Under the pieces are notes generated by a model. That model saw only the letters and a program-made list of their open reading frames with translations, did not search any database and was not told the origin of the DNA. A program made the position numbers and the translations under genes. A stretch of DNA of 5,377 bases from an uncultured bacterium. GTDB taxonomy: Bacteria > Bacteroidota > Bacteroidia > Chitinophagales > Chitinophagaceae. The stretch spans positions 1-5,377 of the forward strand of contig CAJBPC010000782.1 in the NCBI GenBank assembly GCA_903957405.1, given 5' to 3'. Each line of letters starts with the position of its first letter. The stretch's first letter is position 1. This document shows, piece after piece, positions 1 to 5,377 of this stretch.

Positions 1-517
1 CGACCGTTTGCCAGAATCGTGCGGAGAAGCCTCCTTTATATTCCTTGATGATATCATAGCAGGTATTCTGCGTTTCACGGTTGATGATCTTCATCAGTAT
101 CTTCCCCTGGTAGACGGAGAGGTTGGTAAGGGGCGTGGTGAAATCCTTTCGTAATGCCTGTTCCTTGCTTTTGAGGTATGAAGCCTTTTTCTTTTTATCT
201 TGGATGCTGCCCAGATTGTAGTTGATCTCATTGAAGACCAGGCTGGCTTTTTTCGCATAAGGATAAGTGACGTATACGGCGTTCCTAAGCCTTGTCCACT
301 TTCGAAAGGCTTCTTTGGCGGCTTCGCTCATTTGCGGAAATACGAACACCATCTCCATCTCGCGGTATGTCATGGTGTCGCCTTCATGGATGACAAAGGG
401 TACATGCAACGTGTCGTTCGGCCCCGGCTTCCATTGTGCTTGCGCATCCACCGCCATGAGCGATAGGATGACCGAGCACAGGGTGATGAGATCGCGTAAA
501 GGGCGTTTGTACTTCAT
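1..517 (-). CDS. DUF4294 domain-containing secreted protein, 3' end beyond window
   Basis: The reading frame is open from an ATG at 517 to the left edge, giving 172 residues with no stop, so the C-terminus lies outside the window. An in-frame TAG at 524-526 makes this the first possible ATG. Residues 1-27 look like a Sec signal peptide: a basic start (MKYKRPLR), a hydrophobic stretch at about 10-23 and a signal peptidase I site after AQA (25-27). The mature part is charged and soluble-looking. It contains LRNAVYVTYPYAKKA near 77-91 and a C-terminal block with YQGKILMKIINRET (136-149), CYDIIKEYKG (153-162) and FSARFWQ (164-170). This pattern matches my recollection of DUF4294, a family of unknown function in Bacteroidota; the protein is probably periplasmic or envelope-associated. 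It lies 117 bp downstream of ccmF on the same strand. That could mean read-through from ccmF or its own promoter, but I see no convincing promoter. No catalytic motif is visible. Confidence 0.85.
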   Translation of the reverse strand, partial: MKYKRPLRDLITLCSVILSLMAVDAQAQWKPGPNDTLHVPFVIHEGDTMTYREMEMVFVFPQMSEAAKEAFRKWTRLRNAVYVTYPYAKKASLVFNEINYNLGSIQDKKKKASYLKSKEQALRKDFTTPLTNLSVYQGKILMKIINRETQNTCYDIIKEYKGGFSARFWQTV

Positions 518-577
518 GCTTCGCTAATATACGAAATAGGGCATTGCACCATTGAAAGACAACGTTAAAACCCGGGA

Positions 578-604
578 GGCTGCTTTGGCTTTCTGAAAGC
601 GGCC
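578..604 (-). terminator. Inverted repeat after ccmF, possible weak terminator
   Basis: Arms 578-586 (GGCTGCTTT) and 596-604 (AAAGCGGCC) pair over 9 bp with one T-G wobble on the strand as given, around a 9-base loop. On the minus strand that position is an A-C mismatch, so the ccmF transcript has a slightly poorer stem. The repeat begins about 30 bases after the ccmF stop, where a terminator would sit. However, the only T-run on the minus strand (the complement of AAAA at 567-570) comes 7 bases after the stem, behind a CCCGGG palindrome, so this is not a canonical intrinsic terminator. A shorter internal dyad, GCTTTC-T-GAAAGC (588-600), offers an alternative fold. It could be a weak terminator, an attenuator before the DUF4294 gene, or chance. 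Confidence 0.3.
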
Positions 605-634
605 ATTATCCCGTCGAAGACTGTGGCAGCGGCG

Positions 635-3097
635 TCATACGGCGCGCATTTTTGTTCTGACCCGATGCAGCATGCTCATCATGAAGCCGGCCACCATCAC
701 GAGTGTTCCGAGCCACAGCAGGTTTATGTACGGGAATTTGTATGCTTTCAGCGTAATGTAGCGTGTGATTGCGCCAGACTCCTTTATGCCAAGCTCCAAT
801 GCGCCCGAACGGGACTTCTGGAGGTTGATGACCAGGCTCTGTTCAAAGATCGTATCTGTCTTCAGGGCAGGAAGAGCGTCCTTCACGAGATAGGCCGGTT
901 CGGCGGTGAAGATGCGGCCGTCCTTGGCATATACCTTGACTTGTGAGAGCCAGGCACTATCGACGACCGGAAGATCCTTGTTATCGAACTTATTGGCGGC
1001 GAGCATTTGTTCCACGACGACGAAGCCGTTGGAGTAGTACATCGTATCCCCGGCTATGACGGCTTTCGTTCTAAAGGTAGCCGTATCCGTTATGTTGTCG
1101 GGGTTCAGCCATGAGGTGATGTAGACGAATATATCCCTGTCGAGATAATGCTTCGCGCCGGGATTGGAAGACAGCTGTGTGCCGGACTCCCCTTTCATGA
1201 GGAAGGCGTTGGGGGTGACGGTGAATTCTTCAATGATTTTTCCGGAGGCGGTGTCCCTGTGCAGGAAATGGAGATTGAAGTAAACCTTGTCATTTTTTTT
1301 CTCTGCCGAATCACCGACATAGGTGACCATGTACTTTCCCATCGGGGTGGGAATTCCATGCAGCAGCGTCATGTTCTCCAGTGGATTTTCGTCACGCCCT
1401 TTCGCATCCTTGAGGCCCGGCACGGCGATGCCGGTGCGGTTGCGCGATACCAGTTCCTTTTTTGCGGAGGAGATGAGGATGCCGACCAGCATCAGTCCGA
1501 AACCCACGTGTGCCACAGAGGCGCCGGAGGCTTTCAGGTTTTTGCGCATCACCATCCACATATAAGCGCCATTGGCCACGATGGCGTAGATGCCCGCCCA
1601 AAGGGTGATATGTATCGCCACAAGGAAGCCAAGGCCATAGCGGTCGTAGCTGATGTCGCCGAGAAAACTCACCATGGCGGATATCAGGATTGTGATGACC
1701 GTGGGCCAAAGGATCCGTTCCAGGAAAAATTTTCGGGGAGTATCCTTGTACTTCAGGTATTGTGTAATGGAGGTGAGCGTTCCGAGCACGAATGCCACCA
1801 GGATCATCACCCGGTTGTAGACGTACTCCACATCCTCACCGATGGCCCAGTTGCTTCCAAAGAGGGAATTGATGAATGGCAGGGATGTCAGGATGATGAT
1901 ATACAGTGCAGAAATGAAAAACAGCAGCGAACCCACGAACATCCAGAATTCACGGGATGCCATGCTTTCCTCCTTATGGATGACCGGGAGTTGTTTCCTT
2001 TGGCGGATGTACAATACCAGCGGGATTATGCCAAAAACGGCCATCATGAGCATGAGGTGCCAGTAAAGGGTACTCCCCTCCCCTGTGAACGAATGCACCG
2101 ATGTGTCACCCAATACCCCGGTGCGGGTCAGGAACGTAGAGTACAGCACGAACAGAAAAGCGAGCACGATGAACAGGTATGTCGCCTTGATGGAGTGGCC
2201 GGTACTCCTGAATATGAGCATGGTGTGAATGCCTGCAACCATCAGCAGCCAGGGTACCATCGATGCGTTCTCGACAGGATCCCATGCCCAGTATCCGCCG
2301 AAGGTGAGCGATTCGTAGGCCCATGCCGCACCCATCATGATCCCAAGACCGAGAATGCCTGCACTGAAAAGCGCCCATGGAAGCCCTTGTACCATCCATC
2401 CCTTGTGGTCTTTCTTCCAGAGCCCTGCAACTGCGAAAGCGAATGGAATCAGCGCAGATGAGAACCCGAGGAAAAGGACCGGCGGGTGGATGACCATCCA
2501 GTAGTTCTGTAAAAGGATATTGAGGCCGTTGCCATCTGTCAGATATTTCAGGAGATACTGAGGGTCTTGGAAAATGGGTGCATCCGGGAATTCATTGCGC
2601 ATCATGACGAATGGGCTCGTGCCGATCCGCACATCGAAGAAGTAAATGCCTATCAGGAAGGATGCCAGGAACACCTGGGCGATGGACACCATCGTCATGA
2701 CAGGGGCTTCCCATTGCTTTGCCGTGCGGATCACGACAAACCCTAGGATGGCGTTCCAGAAACTCCAGAGCATGAAGCTGCCCTCCTGTCCTTCCCAGAA
2801 ACAACTCAACAGATACTGCATGTCGAGGCTTCGCTTGGAATGCTGGTGGGCGTACTTGTATTCGAAATAGTGGTTGTAGATAATGAGATAGAGTACGAAG
2901 AAGATCGCCAGCACGCAGATGATATCGACAATGAAGGCGGTGCGGGCAAGGCGGCTCCAGGAACGACGGGCATCCTCGGCTATGCTCACCGAAGACTTGT
3001 AATAGGAGAACGCGGCGGCCATGGAAGCCACTAGGGACAGCAAGGTGAAAAAATGGCCTATCTGGCCGATCAGAATATGTTCGCCTTCGTAAAGCAT
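635..3097 (-). CDS. ccmF: Cytochrome c haem lyase core subunit CcmF (CcmF/CcsA family)
   Basis: This 820-residue multi-spanning inner-membrane protein has about 15 predicted membrane segments. It is the System I synthetase subunit that takes haem from CcmE and ligates it to CxxCH motifs of apocytochromes. Visible motifs are WEGQEGSFMLW (101-111); IHPP with His204; the WWD-type haem motif around 258-284 (GGYWAWDPVENAS, where E. coli has GGWWFWDPVENAS); His291 in the next helix; VHSF with His335; and SVAHVGFGLMLVG with His530. By family comparison, His204 and His335 are the external ligands flanking the WWD domain, and His291 and His530 are the transmembrane haem b ligands, so all four are kept. 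Residues about 546-785 form a large periplasmic domain before a last helix (about 788-810), making the protein some 170 residues longer than the roughly 650-residue E. coli CcmF. An in-frame TAA at 3107-3109 makes the ATG at 3097 the first possible start; no clear Shine-Dalgarno precedes it. It follows ccmE after 26 bases, almost certainly in the same transcript. Confidence 0.96.
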   Translation of the reverse strand: MLYEGEHILIGQIGHFFTLLSLVASMAAAFSYYKSSVSIAEDARRSWSRLARTAFIVDIICVLAIFFVLYLIIYNHYFEYKYAHQHSKRSLDMQYLLSCFWEGQEGSFMLWSFWNAILGFVVIRTAKQWEAPVMTMVSIAQVFLASFLIGIYFFDVRIGTSPFVMMRNEFPDAPIFQDPQYLLKYLTDGNGLNILLQNYWMVIHPPVLFLGFSSALIPFAFAVAGLWKKDHKGWMVQGLPWALFSAGILGLGIMMGAAWAYESLTFGGYWAWDPVENASMVPWLLMVAGIHTMLIFRSTGHSIKATYLFIVLAFLFVLYSTFLTRTGVLGDTSVHSFTGEGSTLYWHLMLMMAVFGIIPLVLYIRQRKQLPVIHKEESMASREFWMFVGSLLFFISALYIIILTSLPFINSLFGSNWAIGEDVEYVYNRVMILVAFVLGTLTSITQYLKYKDTPRKFFLERILWPTVITILISAMVSFLGDISYDRYGLGFLVAIHITLWAGIYAIVANGAYMWMVMRKNLKASGASVAHVGFGLMLVGILISSAKKELVSRNRTGIAVPGLKDAKGRDENPLENMTLLHGIPTPMGKYMVTYVGDSAEKKNDKVYFNLHFLHRDTASGKIIEEFTVTPNAFLMKGESGTQLSSNPGAKHYLDRDIFVYITSWLNPDNITDTATFRTKAVIAGDTMYYSNGFVVVEQMLAANKFDNKDLPVVDSAWLSQVKVYAKDGRIFTAEPAYLVKDALPALKTDTIFEQSLVINLQKSRSGALELGIKESGAITRYITLKAYKFPYINLLWLGTLVMVAGFMMSMLHRVRTKMRAV

Positions 3098-3123
3098 GAA
3101 GCGGGATTATTTGTGTTGTGTGA

Positions 3124-3573
3124 TCAGGACCTTGCCGGTGTGGATCCGGTCTTCATGTCGCCGGCAGGTGCCGACTTCCGGTATTTTTCCATCTGTACAT
3201 TCGGATCCTCTGTGTACTTGGATGGGCACTTGAGTACGATCTCCTTGCATTCGAAGACCTCCCCTTTCATCTTACCTTTCATGACGATGCGGTCGCTCAT
3301 TTCAAAATCAGTAGGCTTGGCGTTTAGATAAACGACTTTAGTCTTCCCTCCAAGTGAATCCAATGCGTAAAAACTCAGGTAATTCGGATCCTTGACAGGG
3401 TCATACACAACCGCTTCGGCCTTGTCCAGTTTGGCGATCAGGTGAACAAATCGTCCTTCCTTGCGGCGTGCGGAGGCTATGGAATCGTAAGTAGAGAGGT
3501 CTTTGATCCAGGTCATCAAACCTGCAATGACAACGGCCACGGCGCCAAGGAGGATGATATGCATTTTCTTCAT
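3124..3573 (-). CDS. ccmE: Cytochrome c maturation haem chaperone CcmE, cysteine-type (CxxxY)
   Basis: This 149-residue protein, about the usual CcmE length, has one N-terminal membrane anchor (about 5-22) and a periplasmic beta-rich domain expected to take the CcmE OB fold. CcmE binds haem covalently and passes it to CcmF. The typical late region is present: DRIVMKGKMKGEVFECKEIVLKC (94-116, quoted here only as a landmark for the two cysteines, Cys109 and Cys116). The haem-attachment motif, HxxxY in E. coli (KHDENY), reads KCPSKY here, so Cys116 (codon 3226-3228) replaces the histidine while Tyr120 (3214-3216) is kept. Cys-type CcmE proteins are known from archaea, some sulfate reducers and, as I recall, Bacteroidota, so the gene is probably functional. 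The tail after 130 is short, polar and likely flexible. A TAG at 3583-3585 makes the ATG at 3573 the first start; Met4 is a possible alternative. It is the first gene of the leftward unit, 26 bases before ccmF. No ccmA, B, C, D, G or H gene lies in this window. Confidence 0.93.
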   Translation of the reverse strand: MKKMHIILLGAVAVVIAGLMTWIKDLSTYDSIASARRKEGRFVHLIAKLDKAEAVVYDPVKDPNYLSFYALDSLGGKTKVVYLNAKPTDFEMSDRIVMKGKMKGEVFECKEIVLKCPSKYTEDPNVQMEKYRKSAPAGDMKTGSTPARS

Positions 3574-3808
3574 GGTACTCGTCTATCTGTTGGTGTAAAA
3601 TTACATGAAAAACAGAACGCATGTCATAATGTTTAGGGAAGTCACCTTAAAAGCATAATAGTCCGATACATAACCTGACAAAGGCATTGGAAAGGATTAT
3701 TTTGGGCAGATGCTTTGTGATGATACCTTCGCATCCGTTTTTCAATGCTGTGCAGTGGGATGACCGGAAAAGTCAGGCCCACAAAACATAACCATTCAAG
3801 AGCCATAC
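3574..3808. promoter_or_regulatory. Divergent intergenic region between ccmE and the ureohydrolase gene
   Basis: These 235 bp hold no credible gene and must contain the start signals for both directions. I compared them with the Bacteroidota consensus TTG-N19-21-TAnnTTTG. Rightward candidates are CTG (3675-3677), 19 bases, TTATTTTG (3697-3704), and TTG (3687-3689), 20 bases, ATGCTTTG (3710-3717). Leftward candidates, read on the minus strand, are TGCCTTTG (3686-3679) with CTG 20 bases upstream, and TAATTTTA (3603-3596), which would leave a leader of about 16 bases before ccmE. Each is imperfect, and none can be preferred from sequence alone. The right part also holds an AAGAG (3798-3802) six bases before the ureohydrolase ATG, a weak Shine-Dalgarno. 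I see no clear operator palindrome or riboswitch. Confidence 0.45.
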
Positions 3809-4852
3809 ATGACCGACCTCTCTCTGTTCGACCCGAATGCAGCTGGCAATCCGAATAACAACATTTTCGGTCTTCCGTTCACGGAAGCAGATGCGAGGAT
3901 AGTGCTGCTGCCCGTCCCCTGGGAAGTGACTGCCAGCTACCGGAAGGGAACCGCCCGTGCGCCGGAACATCTTTTCCGGTCGAGTTTACAGATCGACCTG
4001 TTCGATGCTGACATCAGTGAAGGATGGAAACAGGGTTTCCATATGCGGGAACCCGACAAGAAAATCCTCCTGAAAAGCGATTATCTCCGGAAGGAAGCGG
4101 AACTGTACATCAACTTTATTTCTCAGGGTGAGGAGATCCTGAAAAACAAGTTCATGTGCAAAACGCTCAGGGAAGTCAACGAAGGCAGTCAGTTCCTGAA
4201 TAAATGGGTTTATGAGCAGACATCAGAGCTGCTTGACAAGGGTAAGCTGGTGGGAATCATCGGCGGTGACCACAGCAGTCCTTATGGATTCATGAAAGCC
4301 ATTGCGGAGAAACACGGCGATTTCGGCATCCTGCAAATCGATGCGCACTGCGACCTGAGGGAATCCTATGAGGGATTCACCAACTCACATGCGTCCATCA
4401 TGTTCAACGCCTTGCGCGACATTCCACAGATCAAAAAACTGGTGCAGGCAGGCGTGCGCGACCACAGTCAAAGCGAATGGGAGTACATCTGCAACAGTGA
4501 CAACAGGGTCGTGCCGTTTTTTGACAAAGTTATCAGGGAACGCATGTATGAAGGGGAGACCTGGCGAAGAATCGCTGACGACATCGTGGACCAGCTGCCT
4601 GAAAAGGTTTATCTGAGTTTCGACATCGACGGCCTCGATCCCAAGCTTTGTCCGAGCACGGGCACACCCGTTCAGGGAGGTTTCGAGACGGAGCAGGTGT
4701 TCTATCTGATCAAAAGGATCATACAGTCGAAACGCACCCTCATTGGTTTCGATCTCTGCGAGATAGGCATCAGCAACAACGAGTGGGACGAGAATGTCGG
4801 GGCAAGGGTACTCTTCAAACTTTGCCATTTCATGCTCGCTTCGAATCCATGA
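3809..4852 (+). CDS. Agmatinase-family ureohydrolase (binuclear Mn enzyme)
   Basis: This 347-residue cytoplasmic enzyme belongs to the arginase/agmatinase superfamily, which hydrolyses guanidino or formimino groups to release urea or a related product. The three signature blocks are in order: GGDHSSPYG (152-160); DAHCDLRESYEGFTNSHAS (178-196); and SFDIDGLDPKLCPSTGTPVQGG (270-291). By family comparison the metal ligands are His155, Asp178, His180, Asp182, Asp272 and Asp274, all present; Glu318 in FDLCEIG matches the conserved late acidic residue. The DLRxxYEGxxxSHAS form of block two resembles agmatinase-like proteins more than arginase, so agmatine to putrescine plus urea is the leading guess; guanidinobutyrase, guanidine hydrolase or formimidoylglutamase activity is not excluded. 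An extra stretch at about 72-140, between the N-terminal PVPWEVT strand and GGDHS, makes it longer than the roughly 300-residue E. coli SpeB. An in-frame TGA at 3761-3763 leaves this ATG as the first start, with a weak AAGAG six bases upstream. The next gene begins one base after its stop. Confidence 0.92.
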   Translation: MTDLSLFDPNAAGNPNNNIFGLPFTEADARIVLLPVPWEVTASYRKGTARAPEHLFRSSLQIDLFDADISEGWKQGFHMREPDKKILLKSDYLRKEAELYINFISQGEEILKNKFMCKTLREVNEGSQFLNKWVYEQTSELLDKGKLVGIIGGDHSSPYGFMKAIAEKHGDFGILQIDAHCDLRESYEGFTNSHASIMFNALRDIPQIKKLVQAGVRDHSQSEWEYICNSDNRVVPFFDKVIRERMYEGETWRRIADDIVDQLPEKVYLSFDIDGLDPKLCPSTGTPVQGGFETEQVFYLIKRIIQSKRTLIGFDLCEIGISNNEWDENVGARVLFKLCHFMLASNP

Positions 4853-4853
4853 T

Positions 4854-5377
4854 ATGGCAAAGGAAAATCCTGCATTTGACTTTGTGGTCGTCCTGAAGCA
4901 TTCCAATGCGAAAGCGGTACGCCTGACCGGGCTCTTCCTGAGCATCCTGGGCATCTTCATACTGGGTACGCGGTATTTCAGGGAACCGGAAGCGGGATTC
5001 AGCATCCTGTTCATATTTCCATGCCTGATATTCTTGTTCTGGAACCTGCGGCAGATGAGGCGCAACAGGCCGGTGCATTACTGGCCGATCCTATCCCTTA
5101 CCGGCATGGGACTGATCCTGGTCCCTCCGTTCAACATCCTCGGTGTGGCATTCCTTCTCGTGGCCCGATTTGAAGCATATGCGATGAAAGCCACCGAGAT
5201 CGGTTTCAGCAAGACTCAAATACGATTCAGCGGCATGGGAGGAAGAACCTTCGACTGGACGCAAGTGTCTAACGTGATCCTCCGCGACAACATGCTCACG
5301 ATCGATTTCAAAGACAACAGGCTTTTCCAGAAAGAGACCGACAACACCGACGATGAGGCATACGACGGTTCCGAAGA
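4854..5377 (+). CDS. Unrecognised membrane protein with C-terminal beta-rich domain, 3' end beyond window
   Basis: The frame is open from the ATG at 4854 to the right edge (174 complete codons), so the C-terminus is missing. The start overlaps nothing but lies one base after the ureohydrolase stop (TGATATG), a spacing typical of translational coupling. The N-terminus (MAKENPAFDFVVVLKHSN) is followed by hydrophobic stretches at about 22-39, 49-65 and 78-105, the last possibly two short helices around PPFN (91-94). A basic loop (RQMRRNRP, 66-73) lies between the second and third. From about 112 the protein is soluble and looks like alternating strands: ATEIGFSKTQIRFSG, then FDWTQVSNVILRDNMLTIDF (133-152) and KDNRLFQKE (153-161), followed by an acidic stretch (DNTDDEAYD). 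The W-x-x-V-x-N-V-I-L-(R/K)-D pattern recalls bacterial PH-like domains of small membrane proteins, but that is fold-level inference. I know of similar uncharacterised Bacteroidota proteins but cannot name a family or function. Confidence 0.8.
   Translation, partial: MAKENPAFDFVVVLKHSNAKAVRLTGLFLSILGIFILGTRYFREPEAGFSILFIFPCLIFLFWNLRQMRRNRPVHYWPILSLTGMGLILVPPFNILGVAFLLVARFEAYAMKATEIGFSKTQIRFSGMGGRTFDWTQVSNVILRDNMLTIDFKDNRLFQKETDNTDDEAYDGSE

Noticed and set aside
200..527. Two plus-strand frames of 86-88 codons over the DUF4294 gene
   Set aside because: They are antisense to a signal-peptide-bearing protein with recognisable family motifs, and have no domain evidence of their own.
1148..2461. 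A 437-codon open frame on the plus strand, antisense to ccmF
   Set aside because: It lies wholly within ccmF, whose motifs and membrane pattern are unmistakable. The translation is rich in His, Gln, Glu, Cys and Asp, as expected from reading hydrophobic codons backwards, and has no recognisable domain.
3214..3228. Loss of the CcmE histidine as a sign of a pseudogene
   Set aside because: The frame is intact and of normal length, the tyrosine is kept, the neighbouring CcmF is fully conserved, and cysteine-type CcmE proteins are known elsewhere, so a functional variant is more likely.
3773..3970. A 65-codon minus-strand frame covering the ureohydrolase start
   Set aside because: It overlaps the N-terminal coding region of the ureohydrolase and has no recognisable features.
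4385..5065. A 226-codon open frame on the minus strand across the ureohydrolase and membrane-protein genes
   Set aside because: It overlaps two better-supported genes, spans their junction and shows no coherent domain; it is a shadow frame.
1..5377. Mobile element, CRISPR array, tRNA, toxin-antitoxin or defence cassette
   Set aside because: No repeats with regular spacing, transposase or integrase motifs, cloverleaf-like segments or toxin-like small genes were seen; the genes are ordinary chromosomal ones with similar base composition throughout.

Overview
The window reads as chromosomal DNA of a Bacteroidota bacterium, possibly from the Chitinophagales/Sphingobacteriales side of the phylum. 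The basis is protein content: a DUF4294 secreted protein (a family I know only from Bacteroidota), an oversized CcmF, a CcmE with the Cys-type haem site, and an agmatinase-like ureohydrolase of the type found there. Ribosome binding sites are weak or absent, which is usual in that phylum. The exact lineage is an inference.

Layout: the left 3.6 kb is transcribed leftward and the right 1.6 kb rightward, from a 235-bp divergent intergenic region (3574-3808). Leftward, in order of transcription, are ccmE (3573-3124), ccmF (3097-635) and, after a 117-bp gap containing an inverted repeat, a DUF4294 protein that runs off the left edge (517-1). Rightward are an agmatinase-family ureohydrolase (3809-4852) and, one base after its stop codon, an unrecognised membrane protein that runs off the right edge (4854-5377).

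Function: CcmE and CcmF act in succession in System I cytochrome c maturation. CcmE carries haem on the outer face of the inner membrane, and CcmF is the core of the haem lyase that attaches it to apocytochrome c. The CcmE has CPSKY in place of the classical HxxxY haem-attachment motif, while CcmF keeps all four expected histidines and a WWD-type haem-handling motif. The right-hand pair joins a cytoplasmic manganese hydrolase of guanidino compounds to a small membrane protein, probably in one transcript.

I see no tRNA, rRNA, CRISPR array, insertion sequence, phage gene or defence cassette. All five genes look intact apart from the two cut by the window edges. I found no convincing evidence of a wholly new system. 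The points most worth checking are the cysteine-type CcmE, the large periplasmic domain of CcmF, the undetermined substrate of the ureohydrolase, and the unknown membrane protein coupled to it.
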